Shown one piece after another: positions 25,107-32,807 of a DNA stretch of 32,807 bases. Positions within the stretch are counted from its first letter, which is position 1, and the number at the start of each line of letters is the position of its first letter. Below the pieces are notes generated by a model that ran no database searches, was not told the DNA's origin, and saw only the letters and a program-made list of their open reading frames with translations. A program made the translations under genes and the position numbers. Origin of the DNA: Lachnospiraceae bacterium (GTDB taxonomy: Bacteria > Bacillota > Clostridia > Lachnospirales > Lachnospiraceae); contig JAAVZU010000029.1 of assembly GCA_022791815.1 (NCBI GenBank), positions 1-32,807 on the forward strand. The letters are read 5' to 3'.

Positions 25107-26105
25107 ATGATTGGAAGCGATATGGGAATTGATTTGGGAACAGCAAGTGTTCTGGTTTATATAAAGGGGAAAGGTGTTGTATTAAAGGAGCCATCTGTTG
25201 TGGCTTTTGACCGTAATACAAATAAGATTAAGGCAATTGGGGAAGAGGCAAGACTTATGTTAGGTAGAACACCTGGTAATATTGTGGCAGTAAGACCATT
25301 AAGACAGGGTGTTATTTCTAATTATGATATTACAGAGACAATGCTTCGTTACTTTATTCAGAAAGCGATGGGAAAACAAATGCGTTTCCGTAAGCCGAGA
25401 ATCAGTGTCTGTGTACCAAGTGGAGTTACACAGGTAGAGAAAAAAGCAGTAGAAGATGCAACACTTCGTGCTGGGGCAAGAGATGTAGAAGTTATTGAAG
25501 AGCCAATTGCTGCAGCAATTGGAGCAGGAATTGATATTTCCAGACCTTGTGGAAATATGATTGTAGATATCGGGGGAGGAACTACAGATATCGCTGTTAT
25601 TTCTTTGGGAGGAACCGTAGTAAGTACTTCAATTAAAATTGCTGGGGATGATTTTGATGAGGCAATTGTACGTTATATGAGAAAAAAACATAATCTTTTG
25701 ATCGGTGAGAGAACTGCGGAAGATATCAAAATAAAGATTGGTAATGCTTATAAGAGAGAAGAAATTGAAAGTATTGATGTAAGAGGGCGTAATCTAGTAA
25801 CGGGATTACCAAAGACCATCACTGTTACTTCTGATGAAACAGAAGAAGCACTTCATGAAGCAACTGCACAGATTGTAGAAGCTGTGCATGCAGTGTTAGA
25901 GAAAACTCCACCAGAATTATCAGCAGATATTGCGGATAGAGGTATTGTATTAACAGGTGGAGGTTCCCTGCTTCGTGGGTTGGAAGAGTTGATTGAATCT
26001 AGAACAGGTATTACAACTATGACAGCAGAAGATCCTATGACAGTGGTAGCGATTGGAACTGGTAAGTTTGTAGAATTCTTAAGTGGAAAAAGAGATGAAA
26101 AGTAA
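25107..26105 (+). CDS. mreB: Actin-like cell-shape protein (MreB/Mbl)
   Basis: A 332-residue bacterial actin that forms membrane-linked filaments guiding cell-wall synthesis. The actin-fold motifs are present: phosphate 1 (GIDLGTASVLVY), phosphate 2 (MIVDIGGGTTDIAVIS), the EEPIAAAIGAG segment, and the adenosine motif (GIVLTGGGSLLRG). In Bacillus the paralogue mbl sits just before flhO and flhP, the same order as here, so this may be the Mbl type; sequence alone does not settle it. Strong AAAGGAG ribosome site. It has its own promoter, a long leader with a possible attenuator, and a terminator after the stop. Confidence 0.95.
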   Translation: MIGSDMGIDLGTASVLVYIKGKGVVLKEPSVVAFDRNTNKIKAIGEEARLMLGRTPGNIVAVRPLRQGVISNYDITETMLRYFIQKAMGKQMRFRKPRISVCVPSGVTQVEKKAVEDATLRAGARDVEVIEEPIAAAIGAGIDISRPCGNMIVDIGGGTTDIAVISLGGTVVSTSIKIAGDDFDEAIVRYMRKKHNLLIGERTAEDIKIKIGNAYKREEIESIDVRGRNLVTGLPKTITVTSDETEEALHEATAQIVEAVHAVLEKTPPELSADIADRGIVLTGGGSLLRGLEELIESRTGITTMTAEDPMTVVAIGTGKFVEFLSGKRDEK

Positions 26106-26122
26106 AGAGTATTGGATAGAAT

Positions 26123-26173
26123 AGCTGCTTGGCGGAACATAAGTTCGCTGTGTGTTCTGAAAGGCAGCTTTTT
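26123..26173 (+). terminator. Rho-independent terminator after mreB
   Basis: An 8-bp outer stem (AGCTGCTT at 26123-26130 with 26162-26169, one G-T pair) encloses a second hairpin (GAAC 26135-26138 with GTTC 26143-26146). It is followed by TTTTT to 26173. It separates mreB from the flagellar genes, which have their own promoter just downstream. Confidence 0.65.
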
Positions 26174-26191
26174 AGAATTGAATAATAAATA

Positions 26192-26219
26192 TAAAGTATT
26201 TTCGTAAAAGGTACGATAT
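26192..26219 (+). promoter_or_regulatory. Sigma-D/sigma-28-like flagellar promoter
   Basis: TAAAGTAT (26192-26199) matches the sigma-28 -35 consensus TAAAGTTT at seven of eight positions. TACGATAT (26212-26219) matches the Bacillus sigma-D -10 GCCGATAT at six of eight. The gap between TAAA and the -10 box is 16 nt, within the usual 14-16. It lies 51 bp before flhO and after the mreB terminator. Confidence 0.6.
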
Positions 26220-26269
26220 ATGTATATAGAAAATAGATAAATAGAATGAATCTGAGATGGGGGAAGAGC

Positions 26270-27043
26270 ATGGTAAGAGGATTATATACTGCATATACTG
26301 GTATGGTGAATGAGCAGAAGCGTTTGGATGTTATTTCTAATAACTTGGCAAATTCAGCGACAGTAGGATATAAAGAAGAGAGTGTAAGCAGTCAGGCTTT
26401 TGATGATGTACTTACGATTAAAATCCGGGATAATTCTGTGGGATATAACAATCAGGCAATTGGCTCAATGTCTCTTGGTGTAAAGATTGGAGAAGTGTAT
26501 ACAAGCTATGGTCAAGGGTCATTAGTGGAGACTGGGAATACTTTTGATTTGGCAATCGAAGGCGAAGGATTCTTTACCTTACGTTGTCCTACAAAAAGTG
26601 GACAGGATGTAGAACGTTATACCCGTAACAGTTGTTTTAAGATGACACAAGATGGATATGTGGTTGATGTGAATGGTAATCATCTTCAAGGAGAGGGTGG
26701 GGATATTGTAGTCCCAGTGGACGCAACCATTTCTATTGATAAAACGGGTGCGATTTATGCAAATGGGGAATACATAGATACAATAGTACTAACAGACTTT
26801 GAAGATTATGACTATATTGAAAAATATGGAGATAACTTGTATCAGACTGTAAACGGAGCTACAACAAAGGCTGCATCGGGATTGATTAATCAGGGGTGGA
26901 CAGAGGCTTCTAATGTAAATGTCGTTTCAGAAATGGTGGATATGATTACTATTACGAGAGCATACGAAGCTGGTCAGAAAGTGATGCAGACTGTTGATAA
27001 TATGTTAGAAGCATCATGTAATTCCGTTGGTAGAGTAGGATAA
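26270..27043 (+). CDS. flhO: Flagellar basal-body rod/hook protein (FlhO/FlgF type)
   Basis: A 257-residue axial flagellar protein exported through the flagellar type III system to form part of the rod. It has the family N-terminus (MVRGLYTAYTGM, then NNLANSATVGYK), the central FlgE/F/G beta region (FDLAIEGEGFFTLR) and the C-terminal helix (VNVVSEMVDMITITRAYEAG). The ATG at 26270 follows GGGGGAAG and starts at the conserved residues; an upstream in-frame ATG at 26246 has no ribosome site. It is the first gene behind a sigma-D-like promoter and is followed by flhP, as in Bacillus. Confidence 0.9.
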   Translation: MVRGLYTAYTGMVNEQKRLDVISNNLANSATVGYKEESVSSQAFDDVLTIKIRDNSVGYNNQAIGSMSLGVKIGEVYTSYGQGSLVETGNTFDLAIEGEGFFTLRCPTKSGQDVERYTRNSCFKMTQDGYVVDVNGNHLQGEGGDIVVPVDATISIDKTGAIYANGEYIDTIVLTDFEDYDYIEKYGDNLYQTVNGATTKAASGLINQGWTEASNVNVVSEMVDMITITRAYEAGQKVMQTVDNMLEASCNSVGRVG

Positions 27044-27102
27044 CGCAGAATAGCCAAGAATCCAGTACTTTGCCAAGAGTGAACTTTAAATGGAATAGAT
27101 TC

Positions 27103-27135
27103 GTTACTGTGAGCACAGCAGATGTGAGCAGTAAC
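27103..27135. repeat. Hairpin in the flhO-flhP gap
   Basis: GTTACTG (27103-27109) pairs exactly with CAGTAAC (27129-27135), with a short CAC/GTG pair inside. No T-run follows. It lies just upstream of the flhP ribosome site and could affect mRNA processing or the relative output of the two genes. Confidence 0.4.
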
Positions 27136-27160
27136 AGGATAAGAATAGGAGGAGAGGAAG

Positions 27161-27976
27161 ATGTTACGTTCGTTGTGGACTGCTGCTTCAGGAATGAGAG
27201 CGCAACAGACTAATGTAGATACAATAGCACATAATTTAGCCAATATTAATACAACAGGTTATAAGACCGAAAAAGTAGAATTTCAGTCTCTTTTGTATCA
27301 GACTATACAAGGAACTACTTACGATAGTGAAGGTGATGTAAAGCCAATTCCAGCACAGGTAGGACTTGGTGTAAAGAGTGGAGCAATTACATCACAATTT
27401 AGACAAGGGCCTTTACTTGCATCAGAAGGGGCTTTTGACTTTTGTATTGATGGAAAAGGTTTCTTTCAAGTACAATTACCAGATGGCAGTATTGGATATA
27501 CCAGAAATGGTTCATTAAAGATGTCAGTCGGTGTAGATGGGATGACTTTGGCAACTTCAGAAGGATACCCTATTCTAGATACTAATGGAGAGAAGATTAC
27601 AATTGGGATGAATTACAATACTGCGTTGCTAGAATTTGATGCAGCAGGGAATGCAATGTATCCAGATGAAACGAACAATATGCAAAGAATCGGAATGCAG
27701 ATTGGTCTGGTACAGTTTAATAATCCTTCTGGATTGTTCAAAGTAACAGATAGTGTTTTTAAGGAATCTGAAGCATCAGGAGTGCCAAGAGCAGAAATAA
27801 CAGATGGGGAACTCATACCAAGTTCTGTTATACAAGGACATTTGGAAGGATCAAATGTTCAAGCGGCAGATGAAATGGTTAATCTGATTATTGCACAAAG
27901 GGCTTATGAGATGAATTCTAAGGCAATTACCGCTTCTGACGAGATGTTACAACAAGCAAATAATCTAAGAGGATAA
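27161..27976 (+). CDS. flhP: Flagellar distal rod protein (FlhP/FlgG type)
   Basis: A 271-residue axial flagellar protein of the FlgG group. The N-terminal helix carries SGMRAQQTNVDTIAHNLANI followed by NTTGYK. The middle has FDFCIDGKGFFQVQLPDG, and the C-terminus has VQAADEMVNLIIAQRAYEMN, all typical of rod proteins. It is exported and assembles into the distal rod. AGGAGG and a second GAGG lie close before the ATG. It lies 117 bp after flhO and 48 bp before the FlgJ-like gene, and the three probably form one flagellar operon. Confidence 0.93.
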   Translation: MLRSLWTAASGMRAQQTNVDTIAHNLANINTTGYKTEKVEFQSLLYQTIQGTTYDSEGDVKPIPAQVGLGVKSGAITSQFRQGPLLASEGAFDFCIDGKGFFQVQLPDGSIGYTRNGSLKMSVGVDGMTLATSEGYPILDTNGEKITIGMNYNTALLEFDAAGNAMYPDETNNMQRIGMQIGLVQFNNPSGLFKVTDSVFKESEASGVPRAEITDGELIPSSVIQGHLEGSNVQAADEMVNLIIAQRAYEMNSKAITASDEMLQQANNLRG

Positions 27977-28024
27977 TTGATCTTAGATTAATAAAATGAA
28001 AAGTAATAGATAGGGGAAGATAAT

Positions 28025-28384
28025 ATGAGTAGTATTGGAGATATAAGTTCAGCTTATTATGATTTTAATTCTGTCTATGGGAAGACATCTTCTACGAGTT
28101 CTACATCAGCAGATAAGCTGGTAAACAATTTAGATAATTTAGATGTAGAAGATGCATCAGATGAAGAATTATTGGATGCTTGCAAGAGCTTTGAGACTTA
28201 CTTTATTGAGCAGGTTTTAAAAGAGGCAAAAAAAACAATAAAAGATGAAGATGAGAAAGAAAATCAATATTTAGAATATTTTGGAGACACCATGGTACAT
28301 GAATATGCAGAAATGATTTCTGAAAGTGGTGATTTGGGAATAGCACAATCTCTGTTTGAGTCTATGAAGAGAAATGGATTGTAA
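28025..28384 (+). CDS. flgJ: Rod-binding protein (FlgJ N-terminal domain type)
   Basis: A 119-residue protein that matches the rod-binding domain found at the N-terminus of FlgJ: LLDACKSFETYFIEQVLKEA, then FGDTMVHEYAEMISESGDLG and a final helix (LFESMKRNGL). The muramidase domain of proteobacterial FlgJ is absent, as is normal in Firmicutes. It likely helps assemble the rod across the wall. The first ~45 residues are Ser/Thr-rich and low in structure. The ATG follows GGGGAAG. It is the last gene of the flhO-flhP group and is followed by a strong hairpin. Confidence 0.87.
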   Translation: MSSIGDISSAYYDFNSVYGKTSSTSSTSADKLVNNLDNLDVEDASDEELLDACKSFETYFIEQVLKEAKKTIKDEDEKENQYLEYFGDTMVHEYAEMISESGDLGIAQSLFESMKRNGL

Positions 28385-28447
28385 ACGGATATGTCGCATT
28401 CGGTGATATCACTATGTATGAAAAAGTATAAAGAAAAAGAGAGAGGG

Positions 28448-28488
28448 AATCTCGTGGTATATCACAGTGTTGATATATCACGAGATTT
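28448..28488 (+). terminator. Long hairpin terminator after the flagellar genes
   Basis: A 17-bp stem (28448-28464 with 28471-28487, one G-T pair) with a 6-nt loop is followed by a weak T-rich stretch. It ends the flagellar unit. The longest recD2 reading frame begins inside this hairpin, which is one reason to place the recD2 start further downstream. Confidence 0.65.
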
Positions 28489-28535
28489 ACTTGCTTAATA
28501 AGATATGCATAAGGATTGAAAAGGAGAAAGGTCAA

Positions 28536-30782
28536 TTGGATGAGGATTTGGAAACACTAGAAGGTTATGTAGATAAAATTGTTTTTCGGAAAGAGGAAAA
28601 TGGATATACTGTACTTAGTCTGGTAAATGAAGATATTGAGATGACTTGTGTAGGGAATTTTTCTTATATTGATGAAGGAGAGTTCTTATGTGTGAAAGGA
28701 AAATATACAGAACATGCGGTATATGGTGAGCAGCTTAAGGTAGAATCCTATGAGGTAAAGGAACCTTCTGATGTTGTATCAATGGAGAGGTATCTGGGTT
28801 CAGGAGCAATTAAAGGGGTTGGAACTGCTCTTGCTGCAAGAATTGTAAGAAAGTTTAAGAAAGACACCTTTCGGGTAATTGAAGAGGAGCCAGAACGGCT
28901 TACGGAGATTAAAGGAATTAGTGAGAGGATTGCTAAAGAGATTTCGGCACAATTTGGAGAAAAAAGAGAATTAAGAAATGCTATGCTATTTTTGCAGCAA
29001 TACGGAATTTCGTTGAATCTAAGTGTGAAGATTCATGAAAAGTATGGTGCAAGAATGTATGAAATTATGAAACAAAATCCCTATAAGCTGGCTGAGGATA
29101 TTACAGGGATTGGGTTTAAAATTGCAGATGAAATTGCAAGAAAAGTGGGAATTGGTACAGAATCTGATTTCCGAATTAAAGCAGGCATACTACACATGTT
29201 AAAGGAAGCTGCTGGACAAGGGCATACTTATTTGCCAGAAGAGATGCTATGTAAAAAAACTGCAGAGCTTCTTATTGTTGAACCTGAACTAATTGAACAT
29301 CATCTTATGGATATGGTAATGAATAAACAAATTGTTATAAAGGAGGAAGGCGAAGAACGGCAAATTTACAGTTCGTATTACTATTATACAGAGTTAAATT
29401 GTGCTAGAATGCTTATGGACTTAAATGTACCATACAGTTATACAGAAGAGAAATTTGATAATCTTATGGATAAGCTGGAAAAACAGATGGAAATGGAACT
29501 GGATATTATGCAGAGGACAGCAGTATTAGAGGCTGCACGAAATGGATTGTTGATTATTACTGGTGGACCAGGAACTGGTAAGACAACAACCATTAACGCA
29601 ATCATACATTTTTTTGAACAAGAGGGATTGGATATTTTATTGGCCGCACCAACAGGAAGAGCTGCAAAGAGGATGTCTGAGACAACGGGGCAGGATGCCC
29701 AAACAATTCATCGGCTGCTAGAATTAAGTGGAAATGTGGAAGAGGAAAATCAAAGAATGCGTTTTGAAAGAAATGAAGAGAATCCATTAGAGACCGATGT
29801 AGTTATTGTAGACGAAATGTCAATGGTAGATATTAGTTTATTACAATCTTTGTTAAAAGCCATTGTGGTAGGAACCAGAGTTATATTTGTAGGAGATGTA
29901 AATCAGCTTCCTTCTGTTGGTCCTGGTAATGTCCTAAAAGACATGATTGCCTCCCATTGTTTCTCAATGGTTAAACTTACAAAAATCTTTCGGCAGGCAA
30001 CCCAAAGTGACATTATTATGAACGCACATAAAATCAACAGGGGAGAACACTTAGTTTTAGATAATAAAAGCCGAGATTTTTTCTTGTTGCAAAGAGAACA
30101 CGTACAAAATATCATTAGTGTTATCATACAACTTGTAAGAGATAAAATGCCTAAATATGTTGATGCTGGTGTTTATGATGTCCAAGTGCTTACTCCAATG
30201 AGAAAAGGAGAGTTGGGAGTAGAGCGGCTAAATCAAATTTTGCAGGAATATTTGAATCCTAGAAGTACCAATAAGAAAGAAAAAGAATATAAGCAGAGAA
30301 TCTTTCGGGAGGGAGACAAGGTAATGCAAATTAAAAATAATTACCAGCTTGCATGGGAAATAAAAAGCAAGTATGGGATTACACAGGATGCAGGAACAGG
30401 AGTTTTTAATGGAGATTGTGGTGTTATAAAAGAAATTAATTTATTTGCAGAGACTCTTACTGTGGAATACGAAGAAGGGAAAATGGCAGAGTATGGATTT
30501 CAGGCACTAGATGAGTTGGAACATGCTTATGCGATTACGATTCATAAATCTCAAGGAAGTGAGTATCCGGCAGTTGTCATGCCAATTTTGACGGGACCTA
30601 GAATGCTGTTTAACCGAAATTTATTATATACTGCTGTAACGAGAGCTAAAAAATGTGTTACAATAGTAGGAAGTAATGAGATGGTGCAACAGATGATAGC
30701 GAATGTCAATGAACAAAAAAGATGTTCTTCTCTTCATAAAAGGATTAGGGAATTAGATTTGTTAAATGGGGAAAAAATATAG
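28536..30782 (+). CDS. recD2: RecD2-type ATP-dependent DNA helicase
   Basis: A 748-residue superfamily 1B helicase that unwinds DNA 5' to 3' in repair and replication, acting without RecBC. Domains in order: an N-terminal OB-like region (EGYVDKIVFRKEENGYTVL), tandem helix-hairpin-helix motifs (GAIKGVG and EIKGISERIA, about 88-150), Walker A GGPGTGKTT (343-351), Walker B VIVDEMSMVD, a GDVNQLPSVGPG motif and the C-terminal UvrD-like AITIHKSQGSEYPAV. A GTG at 28467 would start inside the upstream hairpin. The TTG at 28536 lies 9 nt after AAGGAG and gives the normal family length, so it is preferred. No clear own promoter. Confidence 0.93.
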   Translation: MDEDLETLEGYVDKIVFRKEENGYTVLSLVNEDIEMTCVGNFSYIDEGEFLCVKGKYTEHAVYGEQLKVESYEVKEPSDVVSMERYLGSGAIKGVGTALAARIVRKFKKDTFRVIEEEPERLTEIKGISERIAKEISAQFGEKRELRNAMLFLQQYGISLNLSVKIHEKYGARMYEIMKQNPYKLAEDITGIGFKIADEIARKVGIGTESDFRIKAGILHMLKEAAGQGHTYLPEEMLCKKTAELLIVEPELIEHHLMDMVMNKQIVIKEEGEERQIYSSYYYYTELNCARMLMDLNVPYSYTEEKFDNLMDKLEKQMEMELDIMQRTAVLEAARNGLLIITGGPGTGKTTTINAIIHFFEQEGLDILLAAPTGRAAKRMSETTGQDAQTIHRLLELSGNVEEENQRMRFERNEENPLETDVVIVDEMSMVDISLLQSLLKAIVVGTRVIFVGDVNQLPSVGPGNVLKDMIASHCFSMVKLTKIFRQATQSDIIMNAHKINRGEHLVLDNKSRDFFLLQREHVQNIISVIIQLVRDKMPKYVDAGVYDVQVLTPMRKGELGVERLNQILQEYLNPRSTNKKEKEYKQRIFREGDKVMQIKNNYQLAWEIKSKYGITQDAGTGVFNGDCGVIKEINLFAETLTVEYEEGKMAEYGFQALDELEHAYAITIHKSQGSEYPAVVMPILTGPRMLFNRNLLYTAVTRAKKCVTIVGSNEMVQQMIANVNEQKRCSSLHKRIRELDLLNGEKI

Positions 30783-30786
30783 TGCA

Positions 30787-30810
30787 AACTAAGGAAGAAT
30801 TTGTTATAAT
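30787..30810 (+). promoter_or_regulatory. Possible extended -10 promoter before the nucleotidyltransferase gene
   Basis: TATAAT (30805-30810) has TG one base upstream; the -35 region is poor. Two more AT-rich -10-like boxes occur at 30849 and 30921. The 224-bp gap has no terminator or other structure that I can support. Confidence 0.35.
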
Positions 30811-31006
30811 AGTATAAAGATTTATAATTGTATATTGAAAAATTATGGTAAAATCTATATCTGCATAGAAATAGTCAGATATCATAGTTTATTAATAATC
30901 AAAAAGTGAATAGAAATTTATATAATAGTAATAAGTTCATGTAAAATGGAGATAGTTTGTCTAAATTTGTTTTATGCGGAATGATGGTATAAGGAGGATA
31001 TACACA

Positions 31007-31921
31007 GTGGAAAAGACAACATTAGTAATCATGGCTGCAGGTTTGGGAAGCAGGTTTGGAGGTGTGAAACAATTAGAACCAGTGGGACCAAGTGGTGAAA
31101 TTATTATGGATTATTCCATTTATGATGCAATCACGGCTGGTTTTCAAAAAGTAGTGTTTATTATACGAAAAGATATAGAAAAAGATTTCAAAGAGGTAAT
31201 TGGAAATCATATTGCAAAAAGAATAGAAACAGAATATGTATTTCAGGAAATGTCAGATTTACCTGAAGGATTCTCTGTTCCAGCGGGAAGAGAAAAACCT
31301 TGGGGAACTGGGCAGGCAGTATTATGTTGTAAGGGTGTGGTTGATGGACCGTTTGTGGTAATTAATGCTGATGATTATTATGGAAAAGAGGCATTTGTTA
31401 AGGTAAATGCATATTTACAAAACCCAGAACCATGTGACAAGAAATATAATTTCTGCATGGCAGGATTTGGGTTAGGTAATACACTTAGTGAGAATGGAAC
31501 AGTAACCAGAGGCGTTTGTGAAGTAGATGAGAACCATGTATTGCAGGATGTAAGAGAGACTTTTGAGATTAGGAGAGTTGGAAATCAGGCAAAGGCGGTA
31601 AGAGATGGGAAAGAACTAACGCTTTCTTTGGAACAGCCAGTATCTATGAATATGTGGGGATTTACATCTGATTTTATTAAAGAGTTGGATATGCGGTTTG
31701 CTCAGTTTTTAAAGGGAATTGAAGGAAACGAACAAAAAGCAGAGTATTTACTCCCAAGTATTGTAGATGATTTAATTAAGGAGGGGGCTGCTCAGGTAAC
31801 TGTGTTAGAGACATCAGATAAGTGGTTTGGAGTTACTTACCAAGAGGATAAAGATGTGGTGAAAGCTGCTTTAAGGAAACTAGTAGAGAAAGGTGTATAT
31901 CCGGAACGGCTATTTGGCTGA
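31007..31921 (+). CDS. NTP-transferase family nucleotidyltransferase
   Basis: A 304-residue cytosolic enzyme of the sugar-phosphate or choline-phosphate nucleotidyltransferase superfamily. The nucleotide-binding signature is at residues 9-19 (MAAGLGSRFGG), followed by KQLEPVGP. The acidic metal-binding INADDYYG comes later, and WGTGQAVL lies between. It would join a nucleotide to a phosphorylated small molecule, for example in making a cell-surface polymer precursor, but the substrate cannot be named. The start is GTG, 9 nt after AAGGAGG; the upstream in-frame ATG at 30974 has no ribosome site. It lies 22 bp before comF. Confidence 0.82.
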   Translation: MEKTTLVIMAAGLGSRFGGVKQLEPVGPSGEIIMDYSIYDAITAGFQKVVFIIRKDIEKDFKEVIGNHIAKRIETEYVFQEMSDLPEGFSVPAGREKPWGTGQAVLCCKGVVDGPFVVINADDYYGKEAFVKVNAYLQNPEPCDKKYNFCMAGFGLGNTLSENGTVTRGVCEVDENHVLQDVRETFEIRRVGNQAKAVRDGKELTLSLEQPVSMNMWGFTSDFIKELDMRFAQFLKGIEGNEQKAEYLLPSIVDDLIKEGAAQVTVLETSDKWFGVTYQEDKDVVKAALRKLVEKGVYPERLFG

Positions 31922-31943
31922 TCCAGAATATTAAAGGAGATGT

Positions 31944-32672
31944 ATGGCTGGAATTGCAGAGGTACTAATTAATATGGTATATCCTCCAAGATGTCCGCTT
32001 TGTGGAGCGATTATCAAAGAGAGTAAGAGATTAGCATGTGATAGTTGTTATAAGGAATTAGAATATGTTGAGGAACCTCGTTGTAAGTGCTGTAGTAAAG
32101 CAATAGAAGATGAAGAAGCAGAGTATTGTTATGATTGCAGCCGTAAGGAGTTTTATTTTGAAAGCGGCATAGCACTTTGGAATTATTCCTCTCAGATGAA
32201 AAAATCTCTTGCTATGTTTAAGTATCAGAACAGGAAAGAATATGGAAAATTTTATGGAGAAGAATTTGTAAGAGTATATGGAGATGTTCTTAAAAGTTTA
32301 GAACCAGATGCACTAATTCCTGTCCCAGTACATTGGACGAGATATATAGAAAGAGGATATAATCAAGCTGCAATAATAGCAAATCAGATAGGAAAGAGAA
32401 TACAAATACCTGTAGTTGAAGATTTTTTGGTTCGCACAAAGAAAACCATAGCTCAGAAACATTTGGATGACAAAGGAAGAGAGCAGAATTTACAAGGTGC
32501 ATTTGCTGTTTCAGAAAAATGGAAAAAAAATGAGCATAAAATGGAATGTGTTGTAATAATAGATGATATATATACTACAGGGAGTACCATCAATACATGT
32601 GCAAAAGTATTAAAAAAGGAAGGTGTTAAGGAAATATACTTTGGGGTATTGTGTATTGGCAATGGTTATTGA
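31944..32672 (+). CDS. comFC: ComF-type phosphoribosyltransferase-like protein
   Basis: A 242-residue ComF family protein. The N-terminus has four CxxC pairs (C17/C20, C32/C35, C47/C50, C62/C65) that probably bind zinc. The C-terminus has a phosphoribosyltransferase fold with the PRPP-loop motif VVIIDDIYTTGST. In Bacillus the homologue comFC is needed for natural transformation, but ComF-like genes are widespread and competence here is unproven. AAGGAG lies 4 nt before the ATG. In Bacillus comFC is followed by yvyF, flgM and further flagellar genes, and the next gene here fits that order. Confidence 0.9.
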   Translation: MAGIAEVLINMVYPPRCPLCGAIIKESKRLACDSCYKELEYVEEPRCKCCSKAIEDEEAEYCYDCSRKEFYFESGIALWNYSSQMKKSLAMFKYQNRKEYGKFYGEEFVRVYGDVLKSLEPDALIPVPVHWTRYIERGYNQAAIIANQIGKRIQIPVVEDFLVRTKKTIAQKHLDDKGREQNLQGAFAVSEKWKKNEHKMECVVIIDDIYTTGSTINTCAKVLKKEGVKEIYFGVLCIGNGY

Positions 32673-32758
32673 TAAAGAAACATGAAAACATAAGTAACTA
32701 TTTATTATGGAGTTAAATAGATTATAGGTGATTTTTACATGAGGAAAGAGGGGTTGCT

Positions 32759-32807
32759 ATGGAAGTAAGAAATTGTAAAGAGTGTGGAAAGTTATTTAAC
32801 TATATGG
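32759..32807 (+). CDS. yvyF: YvyF-like flagellar operon protein (start only)
   Basis: Only the first 16 codons are in the window (MEVRNCKECGKLFNYM). The CxxC pair and the VRNCxxCGKLFNY pattern match the N-terminus of the small YvyF/TIGR03826 flagellar-operon proteins. AGAGGGG precedes the ATG at good spacing. The position after comF supports the call, because in Bacillus this gene leads into flgM and the hook-filament junction genes. Its function is poorly known. Confidence 0.7.
   Translation, partial: MEVRNCKECGKLFNYM

Overview
The window looks like a chromosomal segment of a flagellated, low-GC, anaerobic Firmicute, most likely a Lachnospiraceae-type Clostridium (inference). The grounds are AT-rich DNA, AGGAGG-type ribosome sites, a HydG maturase for [FeFe]-hydrogenase, an oxygen-independent HemZ-type radical SAM enzyme, phosphatidylserine synthase plus decarboxylase, and the mbl/mreB-flhO-flhP and comF-yvyF gene orders known from Firmicutes. 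Nearly all genes lie on the + strand. The exceptions are the RNase P RNA and one small membrane protein. No tRNA, rRNA, CRISPR array, intact insertion sequence or prophage was seen.

Positions 1-9530 form a housekeeping block: a good promoter and a foldable leader before apt, then relA/spoT, a metallo-beta-lactamase-fold hydrolase, hemZ, an HD-GYP protein, hisS, aspS and a small DUF1294 membrane protein. Spacing is tight from relA onward, so this is probably one operon joining nucleotide salvage, (p)ppGpp control, tRNA charging and possibly c-di-GMP turnover. A cold-shock protein gene with its own strong promoter follows and ends at a strong terminator.

Positions 10270-16930 are a signalling stretch: a PAS-GGDEF-EAL protein with a changed GGDEF core but an intact EAL site, a REC-Hpt protein with no kinase beside it, a TPR-like family 2 glycosyltransferase, rnpB on the minus strand, and a bacteriohemerythrin with an extra C-terminal domain. 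Several strong hairpins and a palindrome lie between these genes.

Positions 16930-22190 start with a 166-bp fold-back element of unknown nature. A promoter then leads into pssA, an apparent terminator, psd, an ABC-class ATPase (COG3044 type) that overlaps psd, and hydG. Positions 22236-24566 hold an ECF sigma factor, an overlapping membrane protein that is probably its anti-sigma partner, and a convergent small membrane protein that shares a perfect hairpin with it.

Positions 24700-32807 hold mreB/mbl behind a 360-nt leader with a possible attenuator, then a terminator, a sigma-D-like promoter, two flagellar rod/hook proteins (flhO and flhP), a FlgJ-like rod-binding protein, recD2, a nucleotidyltransferase, comF, and the first codons of a yvyF-like flagellar gene cut by the window end.

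Most of the content is recognisable core genome. I did not find a clear new defence or mobile system. The best candidates for something undescribed are the fold-back element at 16935-17100, the mreB leader, the apt leader RNA, and the psd/ABC-ATPase/hydG gene cluster.
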